This document shows positions 45,201-55,862 of a DNA stretch of 64,000 bases, piece by piece. The notes beneath the pieces are model-generated. The model did no database searches, was not told the DNA's origin, and saw only the letters and a program-made list of their open reading frames with translations. Both the position numbers and the translations under genes were made by a program. Positions within the stretch are counted from its first letter, which is position 1, and each line of letters begins with the position of its first letter. This DNA comes from Undaria pinnatifida (taxonomy: Eukaryota > Sar > Phaeophyceae > Laminariales > Alariaceae), in contig JABAKD010000027.1 of assembly GCA_012845835.1 (NCBI GenBank), forward strand, positions 9,335,290 to 9,399,289, written 5' to 3'.

Positions 45201-47243
45201 CATTTTGTTGAGCGGACTGTAGCATTGTTTATGCCTACATTTTGCGCCGCCCCATCGCTGCCCTTCAACAAAACTGTTTTCCTCTAAAGCAAGTGTTGAT
45301 TAAGCAAAACAGGCGCATTGATGCCATGTACCAGGTAAGGGTAAATCGGCGGCGTAACTTTCCAGGCGCAGATTGACGTACCGACTGTTTTCCGCAAACC
45401 AGGTCACCAAACGTAGACATCATCTGATCTCAATTTTTTTTCTCTATCTACACATGGTGTACAAATCAAGCAAACGCGTATTTCGGCGAGGGTCACTCGC
45501 CTCTTGGGCTGCCCTCAGCTGTACCGCTGCCGAATCTCTTTCCTGCGCTGCTGCAGCACCGCTGCGCGCTCGCTCTTCGCCCAGCTGCTTCGTCAGAAGC
45601 GCCAGGGTTCGTGCCTGCTGTCTATTTTTCTCCCGGCGATCGTTGTTCAACCTCGACAGCTCCTGCTCGTGGAGCTCCCACAAACGGCCGGCATGTCCCG
45701 CCCACTGAACAGCGAGGGCGTACATGATTCAGCAAAACCGAGTTGAAAGTACAACATTAATCTTTTTGGAAATAACCGTGATTGTTCTGTCATTTTTAGT
45801 TCACCGGGGCGGCAACGCACCAGGTGTTGCAGCAGCAACTGCGACACGTTTCGGGCTTCCAAGAGCACCAGATCAAAGCGTCCACTTTCGTGATCCTGCA
45901 CACCATACGTATGCATCGCTTTTTTGCTCGCTAGCACCGCACCGCGCACCCACGTTTTTGGGGATACACCATTAAAATCGGTGTATAAACATACGTTTTT
46001 CTTTTCAAGGTTAACCCATCTCCAACTCCAACTAAAAGTATCCTAGTCCTTACTTCCAAGTGTTTTGTCCCCGTGTTGAGAGTGCGGTGCTAAAAGGGCG
46101 GGGGACAGCATGCTTCGATAGACGATATGGGGGTGTTTCTGAGGCTCTTCGCCCGAGGGAGCTCAATCCATCACCTCCCAAAAATACAGATTTTTCGGAT
46201 TGGCGAAAATTCGAATCCAAAACGTGCACAGTTCCATGGCCTAGGTATCTTTGTAAAAACACAACTGCAACAGAGGTATACCTTTTGTTGGCGAAAATGG
46301 TTTCTGAATGACGGGGCTCCTTGACCCAAAATCGTCGGAAAAAAAGGGCCATTTTTTCTTTTTTGCGTGATTCTCGTTTGTGTACCTAAGCCATGGGATT
46401 TTTCATCCCGGGTACAAGTATTAATAGCAGTTGTGTTTTTCTCCAAATCAGGTTTTTGGGCGGGATCTTAAGCTCCCGAATTGAGGAACCTTAGAAAAAA
46501 AAGCGGTGACCACACCTCTATCGTATAGCATGGGGTCTAAAAAACACAACTGCGGTATTCCAACGATGTTGGGCACGTCCTCCGGTGAGAAGCCCCCGTC
46601 AGCCTGAACAACAGTGTCAGCCGAAAAGTGCTACTTCGACGGTAGCGCGCGTCGCGGAGCCTGTTAGTTTGGATCGTCTCAGCACGACGGTTACAAAAGT
46701 TATAAAGGGTTGCGTATACATTCGTAGGCGTATTAATGCAATTTCTCTCATGAGAGGAGAGCTCCAGCCCTCCGCTCTCTGCTCCTTCTCTCCTCATTGT
46801 CCTCTGATACAACAAAGAAAAGAACACTCGTCAGACAGCGAGGCGGTCAGGGCATCCAGGCTTGGACTCGACGAAAAGAGGTATCAACAACTCTACGTAA
46901 CAACTGCGCAGAATGGAGGTAATCGTGTAAAACGAGCTCGCCACTCACTCACTCGTAGTCACTGGTCGACGCGAAGAACGCGAGACAAAAACGTGTACGT
47001 TTGTACGATCTCTCCTTTCTTTCCAAACGATAGAAAGAGCCCTTCTACATACGAGTAACTCGACAAGACCCAGAGGCAGATTCCCTACAATCATTTGCAT
47101 GCTAAGAAACTCAACTAACGGCTGCATCTGGGTTCGTTCGTAATCTCATTTGGTTTACCTCACGAATAACTTTCGCTGTTTCCTCCAACCAGCCCTTTCG
47201 CCTCCTTCGCAGCCTCGTCGCCTCGTCCGCGAGTTGATTTTCC
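39276..47243 (-). CDS. Multi-exon coiled-coil protein, 5' end not found
   Basis: Nine exons in transcription order: 47243-47159, 45895-45821, 45704-45501, 44895-44833 (donor at 44828 also possible), 43601-43385, 42933-42857, 42197-42054, 40531-40469, 39464-39276 (stop). They encode about 370 residues, nearly all Glu, Arg, Ala, Gln and Leu in heptad-like order, such as RRLKAELAEAVERTRRIERL, so the product is probably a long coiled-coil structural or scaffold protein. Phases support the chain: exon 5 ends with G and exon 6 starts AG, giving Glu, and most other junctions are phase 0. The introns after exons 3 and 8 have GC donors (AG/GCGAGT, CAG/GCAAGA). Donor CAG/GTAAAA and acceptor TTTTGCAG around exon 6 are strong. 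The acceptors of exons 1, 3, 4 and 9 are weak. An upstream exon ending at a GTAAGT donor near 47371 would fit in phase. Introns hold fold-back and telomere-like repeats. No motor or other catalytic domain is seen. Confidence 0.65.
40160..40400. repeat. Intronic or downstream dispersed repeat, partner of 35.74-36.01 kb
   Basis: Shares AACTCCCGACCGTAT, ATCCTGAAATACG-TGCCCCTT, TCATCGTTTGATA and a G-run with 35740-36010. Confidence 0.65.
40975..41580. repeat. Imperfect tandem repeat of about 240-290 bp
   Basis: CTTCTGCTC or CTTCTGCCC followed by CATGCACGAGT recurs near 40985, 41223 and 41510, each followed by a CCACACCGC-AGGAAAA-T segment. It lies in the intron between exons 7 and 8 of the coiled-coil gene. 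Confidence 0.65.
44018..44345 (+). repeat. Telomere-like array element with CCGTAA units
   Basis: Same flanks as 28030-28515, but the core (about 44152-44275) is CCGTAA hexamers, not CCCTAA/CCCCAA. Two interruptions read CCTTTTAACTG and CCTTTTAACCG. Confidence 0.8.
46112..46533. mobile_element. Fold-back MITE, CGATAG family, long arms
   Basis: The left arm (ATGCTTCGATAG, TTTCTGAGGCTC, GGGAGCTCAATCC) and the right arm, read in reverse (ATGCTATACGATAGAGG, CTAAGGTTCCTCAATTCGGGA), pair over roughly 150-200 bp. The internal part 46262-46530 matches 3505-3790. Confidence 0.65.
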
Positions 47244-47544
47244 CTTGTGAGTTTCCACACACACCGAGGGGCAACAGATAAAGAGCAGCGGCGCGCAAGC
47301 ACGATTTCCCCCCAGACCCATAAGCAAAAAGAGGGGCGATGTTTGTGGAGGAAACATAGACTTACTTACGAATATCTTTGTGCTGAAAGCGCTCGGTTGG
47401 TGCTTCCCTGGCATCTCCAAGGTCGGACGGTGCAGCTTATTACTTGCGGAACGGTCCAGCTTTTTTCTTTGATTTCTTGCTCCACCTGATCTATATTTGT
47501 TACAAATATAGATCGATTTTTGTAATGGGAATCACTTTTTATTT

Positions 47545-48145
47545 CCGATGACACCCAGATTCGAACCACCGAAGAGCAAGCTTATAAGCGGACAGTCTAT
47601 CTACTAGACCACAACGTCACATTGATATGTATTTTATTTTTACATATATATATACATATATCGATTTTTTTATTGGGATCACTTTTTTTTCCGATGACAC
47701 CCAGATTCGAACCACACCGAAGACGAAGCTTATTAGCGGACAGTCTATTTATTAGACCACAGCGTCACATTGATACAAACAAAATTGATAAATAAGTAAC
47801 ATATATTTGATGTTAGATCTAGCTCAAAATTTCCCACCTAAAGCAAAAATGCCAACACTCATACCATTATATATGGTGGACAAAATATAGGACCCTCCCA
47901 ATAAAAACTTACCTATATACTTCGAAGTAGTATATTACAAGTACCAACAACGCAGCTTGCAAAGATGAGTATTGACCTGAAATTCGTCGAACTCACGGCT
48001 GACGTCCTTGAAATATTTTTTATAAAATACCAAGAGTACCGATTTTTCATGAGGATCATTTTTTTCCGATAACACCCGGATTCGAACCAGCGAAGGGCAG
48101 GATTATAGACGGAGAGTCTATCTACTAGACCACAATGTGACAGCC
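47545..48145 (-). mobile_element. SINE-like units with tRNA heads and hairpin core
   Basis: Three tRNA-like heads on the minus strand lie at about 47617-47545, 47768-47692 and 48145-48064. Each has TGGTCTAGTAGATAGACT (A-box region) and GGTTCGAATC-GGGTG (B-box region), then TCATCGG and an A-rich linker. The unit from 48145 is the fullest: head, linker with ATGATCCTCAT, hairpin domain (48004-47950), then a tail with GTTGTTGGTACT and ATTTTGAGCTAG to about 47772, where the next head begins. This is the layout of a tRNA-derived SINE with a conserved core. No target-site duplications were resolved. Confidence 0.7.
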
Positions 48146-48249
48146 GCACGCAGTAGTATCTATCACCAGTACGAGAAAAAGAAAAAAAAAGCAAAGTAGT
48201 ACACAACTTCACGTATTATACCCGGTACTGCTCTATGTTCGAAAGAAAG

Positions 48250-48345
48250 CACACAGCGCAGCACGACACAGCACCGCAGCGAGGGGCACGGCACCGCACC
48301 GCACGGCTCCGCACGGCTCCGCACGGCGCTACGATGCGCTGCTGT
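48250..48345. repeat. GCACGGC low-complexity run
   Basis: Repeats of CACCGCA and CACGGCTCCG; resembles 13260-13420. Confidence 0.6.
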
Positions 48346-48367
48346 GCTATAAATTATAAAAATAAAA

Positions 48368-48550
48368 ATACACTCCAGCTGTGAGATCGAGTATTTTGTC
48401 GAAACTCATATTTGCAAGCTGTGTGATACTCCGATCGCGCGTATTACGGGTTGTGTGTCCTCATTAAGAATATAGGTCGGCGACTCCCCTTGCAACTGCA
48501 GTGTAGCTATCAGGGTCAACAGGGTGATGTTAGGCAGTCTGTGCGCGGAA
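48368..48550 (+). repeat. Short copy of the hairpin-carrying G-rich repeat
   Basis: ATACACTCCAGC, the hairpin (48372-48428), GGGTCAACAGGGTGATG and GTGCGCGGAAA, ending there. It lacks the G-runs of the long copies. Confidence 0.8.
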
Positions 48551-48669
48551 ATATATATAGTCTAGCCGTACTGATCTGAGCTGGGCGTGCATTGTGATCC
48601 ACCAGCGTAGTACCTGATGGTATGCACAGACCTGGTGTAGTAGTACGGGTACCTGGTATGTACTATAAG

Positions 48670-49250
48670 CCTCAAGGTCTTGTCGTTGGTTCGAATCCCG
48701 GTGTCATCGGGGAAAAAAAATGATCCTCACAAAAAAAATATACCAGGTAGATATCAATGTGACTTTGTGGTCTTCTAGTAGATACAGACTGTCCGCTTGT
48801 AAGCCTGGTTTTTGTTGGTTGAATCCACGGGTCATAGAAAAGAAAAAAAAACAAAAAAAAAATGTATATATTTGTAAAAAAATAGTGCTCTGGTAGATAC
48901 ACCACTGCTGCTGTGACATAATGTGGTCTAGTACATAGACTGTCCACTTATACTCCTGGTGGCCTTCGCTGGTTCGAATCCGGGTGTCATCGGAAAAAAA
49001 AATGATCATGAAAAAACAATACTCCGAGTATTTATTTGTTAAAAAAAAAAGATAGCAATGTGACTTTGTGGTCTAGTAGATAGACTGTCCGCTTATAAGC
49101 CTGGTTTTCGTTGGTGGATCCAGGTGTCATCGGGGAAAAAAATTATCCTCTTAAAAAAATCGATATGTAACTTATATGAAAATTGAAAAACGTCAGCTGT
49201 GAGTACGACCGATTGAATGGTTGAAACTCAACTTTGCAAGCTGCGTGGTA
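48670..49250 (+). mobile_element. Plus-strand array of tRNA-headed SINE-like units
   Basis: B-box-like GGTTCGAATCC occurs near 48690 (head truncated) and full heads at about 48757-48835, 48918-48995 and 49058-49135. The last head continues through an A-rich linker into a hairpin domain of a third sequence type (49190-49246, with CGACCGATTGAATGGTTG). The nearby minus-strand cluster ends at 48145, so units face both ways. Confidence 0.7.
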
Positions 49251-49439
49251 CATCTATGTTTCGCCAATATATACATAGTATCAATAGTAGTTGCACATAA
49301 AAAAATAGTACGCGTACATGTATTTGATCTTTCACGGCCCCCTGTTTTTGGTCCTACGCAAATTACCCCCGTACTGCCGATCAGAACGCAACACCGGTAA
49401 CAAAAGCAAACAGCATAGCTGAGCACAACCCAGGGCAAT

Positions 49440-49995
49440 TTTAAAACTAATTTTCAACGACGTCGTCAGCCGTGAGTTTGAGTTTGACGAATTTCAGGTC
49501 AATACTCATCTTTGCAATCTGCGTTGTTGGTACTCGTAATATACTATATGATGAGTGAGTTTTTATTGGGAGGTGTCTTATTTTTTGTCCACTACTTCGA
49601 AGTATAATAATAAAATAATGGTAAGTATTGGCATTTATACTTTATTAGGTGAAGAATTTTGAGCTAGGTAAAACATCACATCTATCTATTTTATAAATTT
49701 ATTACTGCAGTTTCCACTATACTGCTTTATTATCACATGTATGGTAGGCGGTAGGCGGTTCATTTTGTTTTTCTCCCCCCGGGGCTTTAATATCGGGAAG
49801 AGTACGAATACAGAATATTATAAGTTATCTACGAAGTATATGTTGCTCTTAATACAGCATTCAAGAATTAAAGTCAATTTTATAACTAATTTTCAAGGAC
49901 GTCAGCCAGCCGTGAGTTTGACGAATTTGAGGTCAAAATACTCATCTTTGCAAGCTGCGTTGTTGGTACTCGTAATATACTGTATGAGTGAGTTT
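49440..49995 (+). mobile_element. Two SINE-like bodies without heads
   Basis: Bodies start at about 49440 and 49880 with AACTAATTTTCAA-GACGTC, carry the hairpin domain (49453-49531, with a small internal duplication; 49896-49963), then GTTGTTGGTACTCGTAATATAC. The first body has the full tail: ATGGTAAGT, GGTGAAGAATTTTGAGCTAG, TTTCCACTATACTG and GTACGAATACAGAATATTA. Confidence 0.75.
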
Positions 49996-50043
49996 GTTCT
50001 AAGCAGCTCTTGGCATTATTAAATTGCTGTTCGCACCAAATCA

Positions 50044-50158
50044 TGCGGCGCCCGGGAATCTGCCAACATTGGCAGGAAGGAAAAGCCTGCCAACACCAAA
50101 AACGCCTGTGTACCTACTCTATAGAACCAGATTTCAATTTGAAAAAGACCACGAAGTA
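50044..50158 (+). repeat. Inverted repeat, partner of 56700-56810
   Basis: GCGGCGCCCGGGAATCTGCC and CAACATTGGCAGGAAGG-AAGCCTGCCAACACC to AAATTGAAA-AGACCACGAAGTAC are mirrored at 56700-56810. Each copy has an internal TGCCAA/TTGGCA hairpin. The two bracket 6.6 kb that includes the transposon-type pseudogene. Confidence 0.8.
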
Positions 50159-51529
50159 CGTGACTAGTTTCGTTTCTTGGAGCCTGCCATCTGTCGATGC
50201 GACGAGGTGGGTATTGATGGCGGAGGCAGCGGTGGGGGCATTGGAAGCAGCACCGGCGGAGATCGTGACGGTGGAGGTAGCGATGGAAGTAGCGGTGGAG
50301 GCAGCGGTGATGGATCCGCTCGGGAGAGCGAACCACAACAAGGTGCAACTTCATCTACTTTGACAGCAGGGCACTCATCGACATCACGAGCACTATTCTG
50401 TCAAAGCCAGCACGTCAAGAAAAAAGCAATCGGGTGGGGGTGTTTCCTTACAGCCCTCTACCTACGCTACACAAGGCCGGATGTGAGTGGTTCTTTCGTA
50501 GACTTCTGTTTGTTACCTGCTGCTGTACGGACGAATCTTACACAGCAGTATCTGGTACCATGGTAAAGCTGAAGCAGTAGACTACAGGACACCAGATAAG
50601 AAACATACTTACCTGGTACCTGCGGCAAGCTGGCTTTCTTATTTATGAGGGGGTACGTTCTACACTGACTTCGGGTATAACAGCTCCCGAGCTTCTTTTT
50701 TTCCTGAAAATATCAACTTGGCTTTTTTATTACTGCACCTTTAATATTACAGGTAGGTGTCTTGTACTGCTGTAGTACCGCTGTATATCGTAAGGCACGG
50801 AAATACTGACCTACAGCAGTAGGTTGGCTTTCGTATTTGGCAGAGGGTTTGTTCTTACAGGTAACTTCAGTATGTTTTTTTTTTTTCTCACATTAACTCT
50901 TGTCAAAAATCTAGAGTCCGTGGTCACATAAAGGTATATTGACTCCCGAGGTTCTTACTCCGGTAGCTAAATATCACCCTGGCTTTCTTACTACCAGGTT
51001 TATTTTTTCGTTTTCTGTACTGCTGTACACCAGCAGTTTGTCTTCGGCAATGTTATTTTGATACGAGGTACGAGTCGTACCAGGTCATTGTAGGCTACTG
51101 CTCTTGCTGCTTGTGCGCTGCTGGTTGTACGCGAATCTACCTGGTACCAGGTATCATAGCTCTGAGCATGCGATACCTGGTACCTGGTACGAAGTAAATA
51201 CCATACCTGGCCTCTGATTAATTGCATGCCAGATACCAGATGCAGTAGTACAGGACACCTAAAAGATACCAGGCACATAAAATAGCGACCTAGGCTGGCT
51301 TTCTTATTTGGGAGAGGGTGCACTCTACCTTATTGTACGTTAACTTCAGTACGAAGTATCCCGAGTTTCTTATTTTCGTGTAAATAACAGCCTGGCTAAT
51401 TACGCCATCTATTTTGAAACTATTACTTCTGCTGAAGCTTGTTTGCTGTCGTAGCTTCTACACTCGTACACGTGATGTATAGCTCTGAGCATATGATGAC
51501 TGGTACATGATAACTGGCACCTGGTACAA
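50159..51529. other. No gene; cluster of ACCTGGTAC-type palindromes
   Basis: GGAGGCAGCGG trinucleotide-like repeats at 50215-50325 produce false frames. From 50600 to 51280 the motif TACCTGGTA or TACCAGGTA occurs many times, including overlapping copies at about 51138-51190. A GGCTTTC-TTATTTG-GAG segment recurs near 50630, 50828 and 51295, a diverged repeat of unknown kind. Confidence 0.5.
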
Positions 51530-54330
51530 TTGCGGCAGTCGTGTTTTCTTGGTTCGGCAGTTCGCAGCTGGCACAAGGCGTATTCAAATCGAAAATTCTC
51601 GCTTGCGTTTCCAAAGGTGAAAAACCAGCGTGATTTGGTACCAGGACATGATGGTAGACTTGGCGTCAACACCAAGTCAGACGCGACGTATTTGGATGAG
51701 GTCAAAGCCGCGAACACTGTGGGCGCGCTGACTCACGCGAAAGCTTGTTGGGTGCAGACGCCATCTTTTTCGCTGGCGGGTATAGTGTCTAGTTTGGTTG
51801 GGAAAGAGGTGCCCACAGACCCGATCTTCCCCTTGTCTCGCTGGAGTTCTCCCCTCAACGCCCAACTGGTGATACTACTCTAGTTAGCTGTGCGCGCGTC
51901 CTATTCACGCTCGTTGTAGGTTATCGAACGTTTCTTGTTGCCAGCTAGATTGTTGGCGCCATGCTCTTGAATCTGCTGGTATGTGGAATGTTAATGATGC
52001 CTGCCTTTAAAAATCCTTACGGTGCCGTCACGGGTAGAGTATGCCTGCTTGGATGATTACGCGTCCGTTCTCGTTTACGAGGAGATCGAGGCATTGAAGG
52101 ATCCCATGCGCGGCCCGGTTCCGACCATTTTGCCGCCGGGAACACAGATGCGATTGGGATGTTCTGTACCACATTCATCGAGACCTTATTTCTCGCATCA
52201 TCTAAACCAACAACATGCACGGCACATCCGCATCACAAGCGACTAAACCTGTTATCACCCCCCAAACCTGGTCTATTTTGCGATGGAACTCTAGGTGCGA
52301 CTCCACAGCAACAACCATGCCAGTTGTGTTGGCGTTGGGAACGTACAGGGCCATGAGACTACCGCTGGATCTTTGCTTCGGTGGCGTCCTCGATCACGTC
52401 AACCTGGCGGCCAGAAGAACGTCGTAGTCAAAGTGAGCGACGCGGTCAAGCCTGCTACGTACGCAGCACACAAGGAGGCACCTTCCTCCGCGGGTGTGGG
52501 TCGTGTGACGATGAAGGAAATCTGCGGCGGCGGCGGTGACAGGCTTGTTCTGTGGGACGTTACCCATGTTCGCCTTGCGGCCGATTGGACACCCCCCCCT
52601 GCGACACCAGCACCGTCGCCAAACCCGAATGCAAGTGCTGCTTACAACGATGACCCCGACTTGTTCGCCACCGAAGCACCTTGCCACGTGGTGGGCTCGC
52701 TAGGTAAGGCCTTACACCGTCCTTGGAGAAAATTGAGCTGATTTGTCTGACGCCCTGCCCGCATTGGCGTTCCTCATTCTCTTGCTGACGTTTGTATTCG
52801 CCCAACAAACCAAACTTTTTCGTTTTGTTTTTTTTTCTAGATGATACGGACTCGGACGAGGGCGAAAAGGACGGTGGCGACGGGTATGACTTTGATGCTG
52901 GTCACGACCGCGCTTGCTACCTAAGAGGCGGAGACGAGATCGGTGGCAATGTTTACCAGGACGACGTGAGTGCTGCAGAGGTGGCAGATATGTGTTGTTT
53001 GTTTTTGAAATCTGCTCGGCGTCAACGTGCGCTTTGTATACGATTTTTTTCTGTTCGAATGTTCTCAATTCATGTTGGTTGTTACCCAACTGCATCAGGG
53101 GGGTGGCCCAAACATGCTCAAGGGTCGCCTGGATACCTTCCACGCGCTTCCACGTATCTCGCGCCTGGTGAAGAAGAGTCACGGCGCCTTCAAGCCCTCC
53201 ATGGCTTGGTTGAGAGATTCTTGCTATATCGTTAATCTGGAAGACATCAAGGAGGCAATTGGTTTTGACGTCACTTGTGTCGTTGTTCGGATCAGTGATA
53301 TGGGGAGACTTTAGCTGTCGTCGAAAACAATGCCTGTACTGGGTCATGTGTCGTGACCATTACGCTCCTGCCGATCTTGCTTCCAACTGCAGGTAGAAGT
53401 GCTCTTCAAGCGCAAAAATGCCGTCGGAATAGGTGGCAGAGTAGACAGAGATAGAGATGAACTGTGTTTCTTGCGGAATTGTCGGCGGTTGGCGCCCGAG
53501 CGTACACGATTGTTGACTCGCTTTGATTCAGTGATTGATCGGTTCTGCGACGTGATCGATGCGAAATCGGGATAAATTCTCCTGCGCCCGAAAGCACTGG
53601 AAGTCGTGAAGCTGCTCCGCAAGCACATCGAAGCTGGTTGTCTAAGCAAGCCTGACGGCGTGCCGCTGTACTACGCAACAGGGAAAAGTAAAGCGGGGAT
53701 CACCACTCGTCGCTGTGTCAGAGATTCCAGCAGTACAGGGGCTTGGTGTGTGTGTTTCTCGTGACTTTCCTATCACTAGCAGGTACAGCAACCATTTCCA
53801 CCCATAACATTGGCCTCACGGCGTAACCCGATGCTCATAGTATTTGCCGTCAAGTATACCGCACGGTCTCGTTTGTTGCAGTGTTTGTAACATGTTGAGT
53901 TTTTTCTTCGGCTTGGTGGTCAACCAGGTAATTCGTGTTATGATGGACCTGACGTACACCTGTCCATTATGTTTTCCGCCTGCTGTAACTGTTTGTCCTT
54001 TTTTCAAGGGTTTTCATCGTTACCTCCGCAGGCTACTATTGCGCTTCTCCTGCGCTGGACCCACTCGATCTGCTGGAGTTCAATTATCGCTGGGACATTT
54101 AGATGGCTGCGAAGAACCGCGGACTGCCGAAGTAGATTGGAGCGTGCTACGAACAGTTTGAGTTTGAGATTATCTAAAGCGACACGGCCAGCTGGTCACC
54201 GGATAGCCCGATGTTTCCTGGGTGGGTCTCTGCTCTCGACGTGGCAGACACTGGTGAAAGAAGCGACCTTTCTCAGAGATTGTGGGGACCTGATGCTCGG
54301 GGTGAGGGGCCGGTTGATCTTGTCGACCTC
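51530..54330 (+). pseudogene. Broken transposon-type gene (RCxRGTSSxEGFH / NRG family)
   Basis: Several exons are visible. Exon A (ending at 52703) reaches GSL and a donor CTAG/GTAAGG; exon B (52842-52965) is an acidic stretch DTDSDEGEKDGGDGYDFD, joined in phase 1 (TTTCTAG/AT). Exon C (from about 53096) has DTFHALPRISRLVKKSHGAF and LRDSCYIVNLEDI. Exon D (from 53394) has RPKALEVVKLLRKHIEAGCL, DGVPLYYATG, RCVRDSSST, then after an apparent intron GFHRYLRRLL, LLEFNYRWDI and NRGLPK, then SPMFPGWVSALDVADTGE. The order matches, from memory, a family found near mobile elements in fungi and stramenopiles with RCxRGTxSxEGxH and RWN...NRG motifs. Exon D has an in-frame TAA near 53572, and frameshifts near 54055 and 54120 separate the last motifs, so it is dead. 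Open pieces at 51530-51883 and 52022-52246 may be upstream exons. Confidence 0.6.
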
Positions 54331-55534
54331 CCAACAACTTCAGAATCGCTATGATCAAATCAAAGGGCACGCCAACGTTAGGAATACGATTATCTCTATT
54401 TGTCAACGACATACTGCATTGCGTGCTAGGTTGCAGGAAGCTGACGGGGGCGCGATGATTGCGGGTGTTGTCGGTAGCGCTGTTTCCCCTGCTGTTTCGC
54501 GGAGTTGGTATGGGGCAGGTATTGTTGGCGTTCGTGGCGGCAGCGAAGGGGGGGGCGCAGCGGCAGGTGCAGGCGTGTCGGCGTCAGCTGCAAAGATGTT
54601 CGATTTTGGCGGCGGCGGGTACGAGGCAGGGTAGTTTGGCGCCGCCAACAGACGCCCAAGAAGCCCAAGCGCCCATTCCGGGGCCCTCAGATTTTCTTTC
54701 ACCGCGGCCACAGTCGGCAAGAAGGCGCGTACCAGGAGGCTCACCCTGCCCCGCGTGGGAGGGAGGGGCGGCCCCAACGCACTGTGCCGCCAGAAAAGCA
54801 CCGGCCCAAGGCCTGCAGAACTGGGAAAAAACTAGATCAGACGGGAAGCGGTGGTGGTCATGGTGTGAATGTGAAAAGTGCACTCGGGCCCATCTTGGTG
54901 TGGTAGGTTAGCGTCTGCAGTCTCGGGTCAAATTTGCCTTTTGTTAATTCACGAAGAATCAATATCGTACGAGTTTAAGTTTTTGCTTCGCTTGCGAGCC
55001 GGCCGTTTCGTTTTGTGTGGCCCTGGGTTTGATTGTCTGTTTCATCTCTGGGGGAGGGGCAACAGCGATACTACCACCGTTGTCGACAAAATTGTGGTCC
55101 CTTTTTGTTTAGTTTTCCCTTTCCCATGTTTTCCTTTTTATCCATCCCTGGGGAGAGGGAAAGAAGAAGGGGGGGGGGGGTTACCTGGTCCCTACTCGTA
55201 CCTATTCCCCACCCCCCTGATATTTCTTTTCCTTCGCCTGGCATGATGGGGGGTGCTGGATGTCGCCGGGCGGCAAGAACGATTCAGTGCCAAGACATAC
55301 ACCACACAAAAGTGTCTGTATTGGAAGAAGAATTTTTCAGAGGCATCGCCAATCATTTGGTTGAACTAGAGTTACGTCGGTCCTGTTATTTGTGGTGTTC
55401 GTGTCGTCTATTTTAGCGGAACCACCCGCATCGCTTCCCAGTCGAATATTGTCACCGAAAGCCCTACTTCATCCATTCGATACACACCAAGGAGTTCAAC
55501 GCACAAAGAAACGCGTTGTATAGCAACGACAACA
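54331..55534. other. No confident gene; possible 3' part of the pseudogene
   Basis: 54459-54911 stays open and has a basic, Gly-rich end, perhaps the decayed C-terminus of the gene above. A frame at about 55250-55416 (KVSVLEEEFFRGIANHLVEL) is helical-looking but short and unplaced. Confidence 0.35.
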
Positions 55535-55715
55535 TTTTATAACTAATTTTCAAGGACGTCAGCCGTGAGTTCGACGAATTTCAGGTCAATACTCATCTTT
55601 GCAAGCTGCGTTGTTGGTACTCGTAATATACTCCATGGGTGATTTTATATTGGGAAGTGTCCTATTTTTTGTCCACTATAATGGTAAGTGTTGGTATTTA
55701 TACTTTAGGTGAACA
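55535..55715 (+). mobile_element. SINE-like body with hairpin core, tail truncated
   Basis: Starts TTTTATAACTAATTTTCAAGG, core TATAACTAATTTTCAAG; hairpin at 55556-55611, then GTTGTTGGTACTCGTAATATAC and ATGGTAAGTGTTGG. It ends near 55715. Confidence 0.75.
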
Positions 55716-55815
55716 TTTGTATCGCAAACGCATGAAAAAAACAATATGTTGCGGCTGGCGGCTGGTTGGTGATGCTTGCCGTTGTACACATTATGGGATA
55801 CAGCACTACCAGGTA

Positions 55816-55823
55816 CACTACTT

Positions 55824-55856
<33 letters not shown>

Positions 55857-55862
55857 CACAAC
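55816..55862 (+). repeat. (TAG)n microsatellite
   Basis: About fourteen TAG/GTA triplets. Confidence 0.9.

Noticed and set aside
44888-45225. Long open extension upstream of coiled-coil exon 4
   Set aside because: The heptad-like composition starts only after the acceptor near 44896; the extension is Lys/Arg/Cys-rich and probably intronic.
49540-49580. Spliced-leader RNA genes (GTGAGT after a short repeat)
   Set aside because: The GTGAG site is not kept in all copies, no Sm-site pattern is consistent, and units are SINE-like and dispersed.
47500-49970. Hairpin domain as a hammerhead ribozyme
   Set aside because: CTGTGAG ... GTCGAAAC looks similar, but the CUGANGA core lacks its A, and the TGAG/CTCA bases pair with each other, which a hammerhead does not allow.
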